This document shows positions 8,913 to 16,314 of a stretch of DNA of 64,000 bases, one piece after another; the first letter of the stretch is position 1, and every line of letters starts with the position of its first letter. Below the pieces are notes generated by a model that saw only the letters and a program-made list of their open reading frames with translations, searched no databases and was not told where the DNA came from. A program made the translations under genes and the position numbers. The DNA is from Clostridium_AD sp036569345 (GTDB lineage Bacteria > Bacillota > Clostridia > Clostridiales > Clostridiaceae), in NCBI RefSeq assembly GCF_036569345.1, contig NZ_DATCQT010000055.1, positions 92,239 through 156,238 of the forward strand, given 5' to 3'.

Positions 8913-9290
8913 TTAGCGTCTTCTTTTACGAGATTTGTACACAAAGTATATTATCAATATTATTACTACTAAACCTGCAAACCCTAATATTCCGCCTGAG
9001 GACGAATTTCCGAAAAACATCATTGGCATAAAACTTCTATTATTACCAAATAAACCTGTTGATGATCCACTACTATTTTTATTTACACCACTTGTACTAT
9101 TAGTTGATGTTGAAGGTTTCGTATAGTTACTACTTGATTTAAAACCACTACTACTGCTACTGCTTGAACTCTTATAACTGCTACTCGATTTAAATCCACC
9201 AGATCTTCCTTTAGCATATACGTCAAAATTTATTGTTATTAATAATGATACCATCAATAATATAGATAATATCTTTGATAACTTCTTCAA
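8913..9290 (-). CDS. Secreted or anchored Ser-rich protein, first gene of pspA operon
   Basis: A 125-residue protein with three parts: a signal-like N-terminus (KKLSKILSILLMVSLLITI), a low-complexity Ser/Lys/Gly region with KSSSSYKSSSSSSSSGFK-like repeats (about residues 30-75), and a C-terminal membrane segment (about 100-120) ending in a KSRKRRR stop-transfer. The TTG at 9288-9290 fits better than an ATG at 9308, because GGGGGATGAG is then a ribosome site 8 bases upstream and the signal peptide starts normally. Its family is unknown to me. The position ahead of the Cys-rich gene and pspA suggests an envelope role. Confidence 0.65.
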   Translation of the reverse strand: MKKLSKILSILLMVSLLITINFDVYAKGRSGGFKSSSSYKSSSSSSSSGFKSSSNYTKPSTSTNSTSGVNKNSSGSSTGLFGNNRSFMPMMFFGNSSSGGILGFAGLVVIILIIYFVYKSRKRRR

Positions 9291-9473
9291 TTTTATCTCA
9301 TCCCCCATTTTTCAAAAATTCTGTATTAGTAATATATTCATATTACAATATATTCATATAATAATAAAATGATTTCTAAAACCATAATTGCCCAATTAAT
9401 ATAATTATATAATAACATAAGTGGATAATTATTTATAGTATTGACTCAATCTATGAAGATACAAATATTTAAA

Positions 9474-9751
9474 TTAATTAATAATGTCTTCAATATAACG
9501 TTCATCCATATACCCAATCTTATATGATTTACCTACAATATCTCCAGATATAGTTACTTTATATTTGGCAATAGCTTTTCTTTTTTGAAAAATGTTTTGT
9601 TTCTTCTCCATTGACTGAACACATTCCCTTTGAATTATAACCGTTACCCTTGAAAGATTTCTGCATCTCATCACAACTAGATCATCTCCGTTGTTGCGAT
9701 AAATCCATCTATTGCCCACATTTTTTGTGAAAATGGTGAAATTCTCTTCAT
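9474..9751 (-). CDS. Small basic protein with an apparent one-base frameshift near its start
   Basis: A GGGGGG ribosome site (9758-9763) stands 6 bases before ATG 9749-9751, but that frame stops after 24 codons. The following frame, open to 9474, codes for a coherent beta-rich, basic protein (about NVGNRWIY to DERYIEDIIN). Adding one A to the A6 run at 9721-9726 joins them as MKRISPFSQK-NVGNRWIY, about 92 residues. The alternative is a TTG start at 9770 in the long frame, which lacks its own ribosome site. Function unknown. Confidence 0.45.
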
Positions 9752-9897
9752 AATAGTCCCCCCGGATCAAAATAATACAATTAATTTATGTTTTTCTTAA
9801 TTATATATATATATTACAGTATAAATTTTAATAAGAATCAAAATTCCATTAATCATTTTAAATGTTTACAATTACTACATATTTTCTTCATGATATC

Positions 9898-9926
9898 TAC
9901 ACAATTTTATGTTATCATTTTAATAT
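9898..9926 (+). promoter_or_regulatory. Sigma-A-like promoter of small RNA copy 1
   Basis: -35 TACACA (9898-9903), a 17-base spacer and -10 TAATAT (9921-9926). The spacer ATTTTATGTTATCATTT is identical in the second locus at 48785-48801, which argues for a conserved promoter. Confidence 0.6.
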
Positions 9927-9931
9927 AAAGT

Positions 9932-10008
9932 GATTAATCATTAAAGCGAAGTCCCCCTTTACTTTAATAATAAGAGCTGTGAAGTTAAACTTCACAGCTC
10001 TTTCTTTT
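9932..10008 (+). ncRNA. Candidate C-loop small RNA, copy 1
   Basis: No gene on the plus strand is near. After the promoter comes a hairpin with arms ATTAAAG (9940-9946) and CTTTAAT (9962-9968), extended by GAA/TTT around a C-A mismatch, whose apical loop carries CCCCC (9953-9957). An AATAA spacer leads to a 13-base perfect stem (AAGAGCTGTGAAG / CTTCACAGCTCTT, 9972-10002) followed by TCTTTTATTTT, a terminator in plus orientation. A second copy with the same parts lies at 48814-48886. The expected RNA is about 75-80 nt. Base-pairing of the C-rich loop to G-rich ribosome sites is inferred. Confidence 0.6.
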
Positions 10009-10018
10009 ATTTTGATTT

Positions 10019-10672
10019 CTATTTATCAAGATATTCATTAGAAAGTTTAGAAGAAGAAAAGATTCTATCTAAATCATCAAAACTACTAAAACCTTGTGAC
10101 TTTATGGTTACTTCGCTACCTCCTACTGATATAATAGTAGGGAAGGATGTAGCGCCCATAGAGCTTGCCATATCAAAACACTTAAAAGTCTCTTGTCTTA
10201 AGTCATCAGAATTAAACTCTTTAACAAACTCATCTCTAGAAATATTAAAACTTTCAGCTATTTCGGTGTATACATCTATTTTATTCATATCTTTTCCATA
10301 TACGAAAAAAGCTTCTTGAATTTTCTTAAGAAAACTAAAAGCCACTTCCTTTTTTATCTTTTGAATTATAACCACTGCTTTTGCGCCGGGAAAACTATCT
10401 AGAACAATAGAAGTTCCTTCTAATACATTTTTATTATAGTCTTGTCCAAAACTCTTACCGGTTAATTTCTCTATTTCAACATTGTGCACTTTCACGAAAT
10501 CCCGTAAGCTGGGGCTCATTTTTTTAACATTATCACCAGTCCACATTCCTCCTGGCAAAAGATTGAAATCATAAATATTTTTATACTTTTCTTGTATCTT
10601 TGTTATCACATCGCTAGAACCATAACACCATCCACACATAGTATCCATAACGTAATATATTTTAGTTTTCAT
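10019..10672 (-). CDS. DsbA-family thioredoxin-fold protein (FrnE-like)
   Basis: A 217-residue protein starting MKTKIYYVMDTMCGWCYGSSD. The CGWC redox motif directly after the first strand, the long helical insertion and TSFPTIISVGG (cis-proline loop) mark the DsbA/FrnE thioredoxin-like group. No signal peptide is seen, so it should be cytosolic, as for FrnE-type proteins. Activity would be dithiol-disulfide or glutathione-transferase-like chemistry; the substrate is unknown. A GGAGGTAA site lies before the ATG. It is monocistronic, with the plus-strand small RNA unit beginning just past its 3' end. Confidence 0.85.
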   Translation of the reverse strand: MKTKIYYVMDTMCGWCYGSSDVITKIQEKYKNIYDFNLLPGGMWTGDNVKKMSPSLRDFVKVHNVEIEKLTGKSFGQDYNKNVLEGTSIVLDSFPGAKAVVIIQKIKKEVAFSFLKKIQEAFFVYGKDMNKIDVYTEIAESFNISRDEFVKEFNSDDLRQETFKCFDMASSMGATSFPTIISVGGSEVTIKSQGFSSFDDLDRIFSSSKLSNEYLDK

Positions 10673-10852
10673 CGAACATTACCTCCTATTTAGATTAATA
10701 TCCTTTAAGCAATCACCCCTGCTTATTTTATGTTTAACAAATATAACTCTATTCAATAAATTTATACTTCCCCATTAACCTTTGTATTAGCAATATAAAT
10801 TGAAGTGTTTTCTGATTTTTATAAACATTTCAGAATATTTTTAAAAATTCTA

Positions 10853-10906
10853 CAGTAATTTAATATAAGGCAGTAATTTAATATAAGGCACTAATTTAAT
10901 ATAATG
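10853..10906 (+). repeat. Three 18-bp tandem repeats upstream of the NlpC/P60 gene
   Basis: CAGTAATTTAATATAAGG occurs twice without change (10853-10870, 10871-10888) and a third time as CACTAATTTAATATAATG (10889-10906). The phasing is 18 bases. They end 31 bases before the gene's ATG. Confidence 0.9.
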
Positions 10907-10916
10907 TTATATTAAA
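10895..10916 (+). promoter_or_regulatory. Perfect palindrome overlapping the third repeat
   Basis: TTTAATATAA and TTATATTAAA are exact inverted 10-base arms around TG, 22 bases before the ATG at 10938. A regulator-binding site is likely; the protein is unknown. Confidence 0.55.
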
Positions 10917-10937
10917 CATTAAAAAAGGGGAGGAAAT

Positions 10938-11513
10938 ATGAGAAAGTCCTTTAATAAAAGAAAACCATTAAATCTTTTACTGATAACCTTTATTCTTATA
11001 ATAATATCACTAGTATATATGATTTATACTATTTTCTCAAATTTTAAAACTCCATTAAATAATGCTAAATATATATCAAATGGACAACAATACAATGTTT
11101 TAATAAATGGAAATGATGTTGTATCCTATGCAAATACATTTCTAGGAATGAATTACTTATGGAATGGCACAACACCCGTTATATCAGATGTTTCAGGCAA
11201 ATATGTAAGTGGAGGTTTCGATTGTTCGGGATTTGTACAATATATCTATAAAAAATTCGGAATAAATTTGCCTAGAACAAGTATGAATCAGATAAATATA
11301 GGTACTTCTATTAACATAGATAAACTTAAAAATGGAGATTTAGTCTTTTTTAAAACTAACCCATCACTGCCCTCTGAAGTATCTCATGTTGGCATATATA
11401 TTGGAAATAATAAATTTATACACTCTCCTAAATCTGGTGATGTTATAAAAATTTCTGAATTGATTGGATATTACAAAGAAAAATTTGTTATAGGTAAAAG
11501 GATAATAAAGTAA
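10938..11513 (+). CDS. Membrane-anchored NlpC/P60 peptidoglycan hydrolase
   Basis: A 191-residue protein. A basic start (MRKSFNKRKPLNLL) and a hydrophobic segment at about 13-35 form a signal anchor, and the catalytic domain lies outside the membrane (about 55-190). The NlpC/P60 triad is visible: Cys in GGFDCSGFVQY, His in VSHVGIYIG and the third polar residue in KFIHSP. The family cleaves peptide bonds in peptidoglycan stems (D-Glu-meso-DAP type). It closely resembles the C-terminal domain of the SH3-bearing protein at 30710-31696 but lacks SH3 domains. GGGGAGG precedes the ATG. Confidence 0.9.
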   Translation: MRKSFNKRKPLNLLLITFILIIISLVYMIYTIFSNFKTPLNNAKYISNGQQYNVLINGNDVVSYANTFLGMNYLWNGTTPVISDVSGKYVSGGFDCSGFVQYIYKKFGINLPRTSMNQINIGTSINIDKLKNGDLVFFKTNPSLPSEVSHVGIYIGNNKFIHSPKSGDVIKISELIGYYKEKFVIGKRIIK

Positions 11514-11600
11514 GAATCATGTTATTTTTTCTGTTCTAAGGCATTTTCAATAGCCTATAAAATAACCTTGCTGCTAAGGTATATATTAACTAAACGCCAT

Positions 11601-11631
11601 AAAAATCTAATCATAAAATACTTAGATTTTT
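11601..11631 (-). terminator. Hairpin at the end of the truncated orphan gene
   Basis: Perfect 10-base arms AAAAATCTAA / TTAGATTTTT around an 11-base loop. The stop codon of the gene at 11622-11825 lies inside the arm. Confidence 0.65.
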
Positions 11632-11825
11632 CGCTTGGTTACAAAATCTACATCTGGCAAATCTTTTATTATACTTATTATAGTCATCCTCGTCCAGGCT
11701 ATATGTTGTTCCCAGAGCTTACGCATGGTGTTTCTTAAATCTACCTCGACTTTACTAATTTTCGTTGCAGCAAGACGGTACCTTTGAGTTAACAAATAAG
11801 ATGTATCATATGGGCATATATACAT
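11622..11825 (-). pseudogene. Truncated conserved clostridial protein (N-terminal part only)
   Basis: 67 residues from ATG 11823-11825 (GGTGAT site 6 bases upstream) to VTKRKI-stop. The block LRNTMRKLWEQHIAWTRMTIISIIKDLPDVDFVTKR resembles the N-terminal part of a conserved clostridial protein of clearly greater length, sometimes labelled acetylglutamate kinase without good reason. In those proteins the chain continues after VTKR with an RNP-type segment; here it stops in a terminator hairpin. The C-terminal half therefore seems to be lost. Family recall is from memory; a database search would settle it. Confidence 0.5.
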
Positions 11826-11913
11826 TGTTATCACCACTTTCTAATTTTTATATTATAGTATGTTTGTATAATCAAGAAGTACACACTATTAATGCCACGC
11901 ATAGCAATTTTCA

Positions 11914-11941
11914 TTGACAGAATATTTTTTCTTGATATAAT
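11914..11941 (+). promoter_or_regulatory. Strong sigma-A promoter of the TetR-ABC operon
   Basis: TTGACA (11914-11919), a 16-base spacer and TATAAT (11936-11941), both perfect hexamers. Confidence 0.85.
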
Positions 11942-11946
11942 AAAAG

Positions 11947-11960
11947 TGAGTAGTCACTCA
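11947..11960 (+). promoter_or_regulatory. Probable TetR operator
   Basis: TGAGT-AGTC-ACTCA is an inverted repeat starting 5 bases past the -10 hexamer, flanked by AAAAG and TTTTA that nearly extend the dyad. Occupancy would block initiation. The TetR gene starts 38 bases downstream, so autoregulation is likely. Confidence 0.7.
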
Positions 11961-11997
11961 TTTTATATAGAATGATAACCTGTAAGGAGTTGATATA

Positions 11998-12675
11998 GTG
12001 GCAGATGAAAAAGATTCGTATAGTTACTTATTTGATGAAAACATATCTGAAGAAGAAATATCAAAAAGGCAATGGGATATTTTAGATGCTGCAACAAAGA
12101 TTTTTGCTGAAAAAGGGTATGAGGGTGGTAGAACTAGTGATATAGCGAAAGAGGCCAATATAGCTGAAGGAACAATATTCAGGTATTTTAAAACTAAAAA
12201 AGATTTGTTAGTTGGGCTATTAATGCCTCTGATTGTAAAGTTTTTTAGGCCACTTATGTTTAAATCAATGGAAAAAATTATGGATAATGAAAAAAATGAT
12301 TCTATAAATGTAGTATTAAAAAATATAATGATGGATAGAGTAACTTTGATTAAGAAAAATGCACCTTTAGTAAAAACTGTTATGGTTGAGTCAATTTACC
12401 ATCCAGAGTTACTAGAGCCATTACAAAAGGAAATTGCACCTAAAGTCATTCCTATAGTAGATAAGTTTTTTAAGGAAAATATAGAAAACGGAAATTTAAG
12501 GGATATTGATCCCAGGCTTATGACAAGGAGCTTAATTAGTTTAGTTGCAGGATTTTCTATTCTAAGCAATGCATTACCTGAGGTATTTACAAATGATGGA
12601 GATGAAACTGAAATAGACAAAATAGTTGATATTCTAATAAATGGAATAGGATCAAAAGGAGCGTGTAATAAATGA
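11998..12675 (+). CDS. TetR/AcrR-family transcriptional repressor
   Basis: A 225-residue protein starting with GTG (AAGGAG 8 bases upstream). The N-terminal helix-turn-helix is clear: RQWDILDAATKIFAEKGY, then TSDIAKEANIAEGTIFRYFKTKKDL. The C-terminal ligand domain (about 75-225) is helical, and the ligand is unknown. It overlaps the following ABC ATPase by 4 bases (ATGA), so it is the first gene of a three-gene drug/lipid-type ABC-2 exporter operon. It probably represses that operon through the dyad at 11947-11960. Confidence 0.92.
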   Translation: MADEKDSYSYLFDENISEEEISKRQWDILDAATKIFAEKGYEGGRTSDIAKEANIAEGTIFRYFKTKKDLLVGLLMPLIVKFFRPLMFKSMEKIMDNEKNDSINVVLKNIMMDRVTLIKKNAPLVKTVMVESIYHPELLEPLQKEIAPKVIPIVDKFFKENIENGNLRDIDPRLMTRSLISLVAGFSILSNALPEVFTNDGDETEIDKIVDILINGIGSKGACNK

Positions 12676-13412
12676 GTGTTGAAAATGTCATAAAAATAGA
12701 TAATTTCAAAAAGCAGTTTGGAAAATTTGTAGTCCTCAAAAATATCAATCTTTCAGTAAAAAAAGGTGAGATACTTGGCCTCCTTGGACCCTCTGGTTCA
12801 GGTAAAACCACTTTAATAAAGGCTATTGTAGGAATGAGTGAACCTACAGAAGGCACAGTGTCTGTGCTTGGAACTAAAATGCCTTCGCTTGTTGCTGTTT
12901 CAAAAATCGGATATATGGCTCAAAGTGATGCTCTTTATGAAGACTTGAATGCATATGACAACATATTATTCTTTGCATCGTTATATGGTATGAAGGGAAA
13001 AGTCGCTAAAAAAAGAGCTGATGAGGTTTTAGAATTAGTTCTTCTAAAAGAAGAAGGCAAAAAACTTATTAAAGATTTTTCTGGTGGAATGAAAAGAAGA
13101 TTGTCCCTTGCCATAGCCTTGGTCCATAAACCTGAAATACTTATTCTTGATGAACCTACTGTAGGTATTGATCCAGTTCTTAGAATTGAATTTTGGAAGG
13201 AATTTGAACGTGTAAGAAAAGAGGGCGTTACAATAATAATAACTACTCACGTTATGGATGAAGCTGATCATTGTGATAGGCTTGCACTAATTAGAAATGG
13301 AGGAATAATTGCCATAGGAACTCCACAGGAATTAAAGGAAAGGTCTGGAGAAAGTACTGTTGAAGGCGCATTTCTCTATTATGGTAAAGAAGGAGAGGTG
13401 AAAAGCATATGA
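12672..13412 (+). CDS. ABC-2 exporter ATP-binding protein
   Basis: A 246-residue nucleotide-binding subunit. Walker A GPSGSGKTT (about residues 39-47), Q-loop YMAQSD, signature FSGGMKRR, Walker B LILDEPT and the switch histidine in TTHVMDEAD are all intact. The family is that of DrrA/CcmA-type exporters. It is translationally coupled to TetR upstream and the permease downstream through ATGA overlaps. It powers export of an unknown compound, consistent with TetR control by a toxic ligand. Confidence 0.93.
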   Translation: MSVENVIKIDNFKKQFGKFVVLKNINLSVKKGEILGLLGPSGSGKTTLIKAIVGMSEPTEGTVSVLGTKMPSLVAVSKIGYMAQSDALYEDLNAYDNILFFASLYGMKGKVAKKRADEVLELVLLKEEGKKLIKDFSGGMKRRLSLAIALVHKPEILILDEPTVGIDPVLRIEFWKEFERVRKEGVTIIITTHVMDEADHCDRLALIRNGGIIAIGTPQELKERSGESTVEGAFLYYGKEGEVKSI

Positions 13413-14422
13413 GAGTATTATCAATTGCTAAAAGATTAATAAAGCAGCTTAGAGGAGATAAACGATCAATCGCTCTAATGTTTGTTGCTCCAGTTTTTGT
13501 AATGTACCTTTTAAGTGCTATTTTAACCTCAGCAACTACAACTCCAAATATTGATGTTATTTCAGCACCAAATGCCTATGTAAACAAGTTACAAAGCCTG
13601 GCTAACGTTACTAAAGTTGATAGTGAAGAGATTGCTTTGAACAATTTAAAAGATAAAAGTATAGATGCTTATATCATCTTTAATGGAAATAAACCAAAAA
13701 TCACATTAGAAGGTGCTGACCCGTCTATCACAAGCCTTGTTATGAACACACTTAATAAGCTTTCAAATAGCAGTGTTATGTTAAAGCCAGAAATTTTTTT
13801 TTTACATGGATCTAAGGATATGGGAGCGTTCGATTCCATGGCTCCAATTCTTATGGGCTTCTTCATCTTCTTTTTCGTATTTTTAATCGCTGGAGTTGCA
13901 TTTTTGAGAGAGAGAATAAGCGGAACACTAGATAGAATACTTGCAACACCTTTAAAAAGATGGGAGATTGTTTTAGGATATTTTTTAGGTTTTGGTTTAT
14001 TTGTATGTATCCAAACTATAATACTTCAGGTCTTTAGTATTTATGGACTTAAGGTACCTATGGAAGGAAGCTTTTGGGCGGTACTTGTAATAAATTTGGC
14101 CCTTGCATCAGGATCCTTAGCCCTCGGAACTCTCTTATCTGCCTTTGCACGTAATGAATTTCAATTATTTCAGTTTATACCTATTATAATAGTTCCTCAA
14201 ATTATGTTCAGTGGTATTTTTGATTTGAGAAATGCGCCTGCTTGGGCAAAGATATTATCAAAGATATTTCCTATGACTTATGGAGCAGAAGCACTAAGAG
14301 ATGTAATGCTAAGAGGAAAGAGTTTAATAGATGTTAAAAATGATTTACTGATGCTCGTAGGATACGCATTATTATTTCTTATATTAAATACCCTGGCTCT
14401 TAAAAAATACAGAAAGGCATAA
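13409..14422 (+). CDS. ABC-2 exporter permease
   Basis: A 337-residue membrane subunit. A first hydrophobic span (about 22-43) is followed by an extracytoplasmic domain of some 110 residues and then five spans from about 148 to 333 (FFIFFFVFLIAGVAF; FLGFGLFVCIQTIIL; AVLVINLALASGSLALGTLL; PIIIVPQIMFSGIF; LLMLVGYALLFLIL). This is the usual ABC2_membrane_3 plan (DrrB/YhfI type). LRERISGTLDRILATP is the typical cytoplasmic coupling segment. It ends the operon, with a terminator 30 bases on. Confidence 0.92.
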   Translation: MRVLSIAKRLIKQLRGDKRSIALMFVAPVFVMYLLSAILTSATTTPNIDVISAPNAYVNKLQSLANVTKVDSEEIALNNLKDKSIDAYIIFNGNKPKITLEGADPSITSLVMNTLNKLSNSSVMLKPEIFFLHGSKDMGAFDSMAPILMGFFIFFFVFLIAGVAFLRERISGTLDRILATPLKRWEIVLGYFLGFGLFVCIQTIILQVFSIYGLKVPMEGSFWAVLVINLALASGSLALGTLLSAFARNEFQLFQFIPIIIVPQIMFSGIFDLRNAPAWAKILSKIFPMTYGAEALRDVMLRGKSLIDVKNDLLMLVGYALLFLILNTLALKKYRKA

Positions 14423-14451
14423 AAATAAAATAATTTACTCTATCTTGAAAT

Positions 14452-14493
14452 GTGCAAGATTTGTGTTTAGACAAATCTTTGCACTATTTTTTT
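14452..14493 (+). terminator. Terminator of the TetR-ABC operon
   Basis: GTGCAAGATTTGT and ACAAATCTTTGCAC pair with one bulged base around GTTTAG, followed by eight T. Confidence 0.9.
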
Positions 14494-14528
14494 TATAATT
14501 TATAATAATCATTAAAACTGAGTCACTA

Positions 14529-14575
14529 ACATTCACAACTGTATCCTTGACGTGAATGTTATAGTGGTGTAGAAT
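14529..14575 (+). promoter_or_regulatory. Promoter and dyad of the MerR gene
   Basis: ACATTCAC (14529-14536) and GTGAATGT (14552-14559) are exact inverted arms 15 bases apart, extended by CACTA/TAGTG with a small offset. A promoter TTGACG (14547-14552) - 17 bases - TAGAAT (14570-14575) overlaps the right arm, as expected for an autoregulator site. Confidence 0.65.
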
Positions 14576-14594
14576 ACTTCATTGGGGGTGAATC

Positions 14595-15008
14595 ATGGAT
14601 ACAAAATATTATAAAATCGAAGAAGTTGCTATTAAAACTGGACTTACAAAAAGAACTTTAAGATATTATGAAGAATTGGAACTTATAATCCCTAAAAGAA
14701 CTGAAGCTTCTTATAGATTATACAGCGAAGAAGATATTGAAAAAATTAATAGAATAAAGGATTTACGAGAATGTCTAGGATTCTGCTTAAATGATGTTAA
14801 AGCAATTCTAGACTTAGAAAAAGACTTTAAACGAATTTTTAAAGAAGACTTAAAAGATGATATTATGGTAGATAATTCGATAAACCTTATTAAAAAACAA
14901 ATAGCTTCAATCGAAGAAAAAGAACTTTCCCTTAGGAGATCTAGAGAAAAGTTTAAAATAGCTCTAACGAAGCTAGAAGAATTTCGTCGAACAAAACAGG
15001 AGGAATAA
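14595..15008 (+). CDS. MerR-family transcriptional regulator
   Basis: A 137-residue protein. The N-terminal winged helix is typical: YKIEEVAIKTGLTKRTLRYYEELELI...YRLYSEEDIEKINRIKDL. A long coiled-coil dimerisation helix (about 75-130) follows. No metal-binding cysteine pattern is visible, so it is more like the multidrug/BltR-type members. GGGGGTGA precedes the ATG. It is 4 bases upstream of a drug-efflux-type MFS gene that is now broken, so its likely target has lost function. Confidence 0.9.
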   Translation: MDTKYYKIEEVAIKTGLTKRTLRYYEELELIIPKRTEASYRLYSEEDIEKINRIKDLRECLGFCLNDVKAILDLEKDFKRIFKEDLKDDIMVDNSINLIKKQIASIEEKELSLRRSREKFKIALTKLEEFRRTKQEE

Positions 15009-15012
15009 ACTA

Positions 15013-16204
15013 ATGAAAAAAATTGATTACAAATGGACGGCACTCTTATGTACCACATTAGGGGCCCTTTTTTCAGTTCTTAGCGGGAGTACTTTAATGA
15101 TAGCACTTCCCGTTATTATGAAAGACTTAAAAACAAGTATGAGTATAGTTACTTAAAGCCTTAGGAATAAATAGTATGATAATATGTGTTGCTGCAGTTG
15201 CGGGGCCTATTCTTGGAGGTTTTCTTATCGGTATTGGTTGGAGAAGTATTTTTTATGTCAACATTCCAATAGGTGTTATAGGAACATTTTGGGCAGGTTT
15301 TAGTCTTAAAGAAACAAAATTAATTTCTGAAAAACAAAAATTTGATATTAGTGGTATGGTTACCTTTTCCGCAGGTATGCTTGCTCTACTAACGGCCTTA
15401 ACTTTAGGTGGCTTTAGCGGATGGACAAACATATATGTAGTAACATTATTTATAGCTTCTATAGTTCTTTTAGGATTATTTATTAATATAGAAAATAAAA
15501 TTGAGTATCCAATGCTTGATTTAAGATTACTTAAAACTAGAGTACTTGCCTTTGCCTTTTTAGCTAATTTTCTAAACGGCGTTGCTAGAGGCGCAGTAAC
15601 TTTTTTACTGATATTCTACTTTCAAGGAGTAAAGGGGATTGATCCAATGCTTGCTGGAATACTTTTATCCCCATTTGCTTTAGCTATGATGATTGTATCA
15701 CCATTTAGTGGTTGGTTATCCGATAGATATGGTGTAAGAATTCTAAGTTCAGTTGGGTTAGTTATTTCCGCTGTAGGCCTTGCAGGGCTTATGATGATAA
15801 CGGCTGACACCTCAACAATTGAACTTGTTATTTGGATGTCAATTATGGGCCTGGGATCAGGGATGTTCTTCGCACCAAATACAAGCGCAATAATGGGTGC
15901 AGTACCTGCTGATAAAAGAGGTATCGCAGCTGGCCTTAGAACAATGCTTACTAATGCTGGTATGGTTTTAAGTATTGCTATCTGCATGGCAATTATATCA
16001 ACTAGTATTTCTCCACAAGCTATGCAGGCACTTTTCATCGGAAGTCAAGTAGGTGGTAACGGAATCGCTACAGCGCAATTTATTTCAGGGCTTAGAACAG
16101 CATTTACAATCTGTTTTATATTTAGTCTCTTAGCTGCTTTTATATCCTACTTAAGAGGACCAAGTCCAGTATGGGAGGAAGAGGAAGAAGTTGTTATCTC
16201 TTAA
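15013..16204 (+). pseudogene. DHA2-type MFS efflux pump broken by internal deletion and frameshift
   Basis: The start ATG 15013 (AGGAGGA upstream) codes for a normal first segment: TALLCTTLGALFSVLSGSTL, MIALPVIMKDLKTSMSIVT, then a stop at 15154. The next bases, in another frame, read KALGINSM and then CVAAVAGPILGGFLIGIGWR, open to 16204. In DHA2 proteins roughly 90 residues (segments 2-4 and the GRLGDxxGRKR loop) separate these parts. The gene has therefore lost about 270 bases and its frame at the junction near 15153. The rest (342 codons, about ten hydrophobic segments) is undamaged. A functional 14-segment pump is not made. Confidence 0.85.
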
Positions 16205-16261
16205 CTATAGTTACTTCTTAAAGTTATATTGGTGTTAGTTTCTTAATTTAATACTGAATAC

Positions 16262-16296
16262 AAAAAAAGCAATCATTTCTGATGATTGCTTTTTTA
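16262..16296. terminator. Bidirectional terminator between MFS pseudogene and TerC
   Basis: AAAAAAGCAATCAT and ATGATTGCTTTTTT pair around TTCTG between two convergent genes. A/T runs on both sides allow action in both directions. Confidence 0.9.
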
Positions 16297-16314
16297 TATA
16301 ATAATATCATATAC

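Noticed and set aside
15176..16204. A shorter but functional MFS transporter starting at ATG 15176
   Set aside because: No ribosome site precedes that ATG, and the bases before it code in frame for the normal continuation (KALGINS) of a longer pump, so it is the 3' part of a broken gene.
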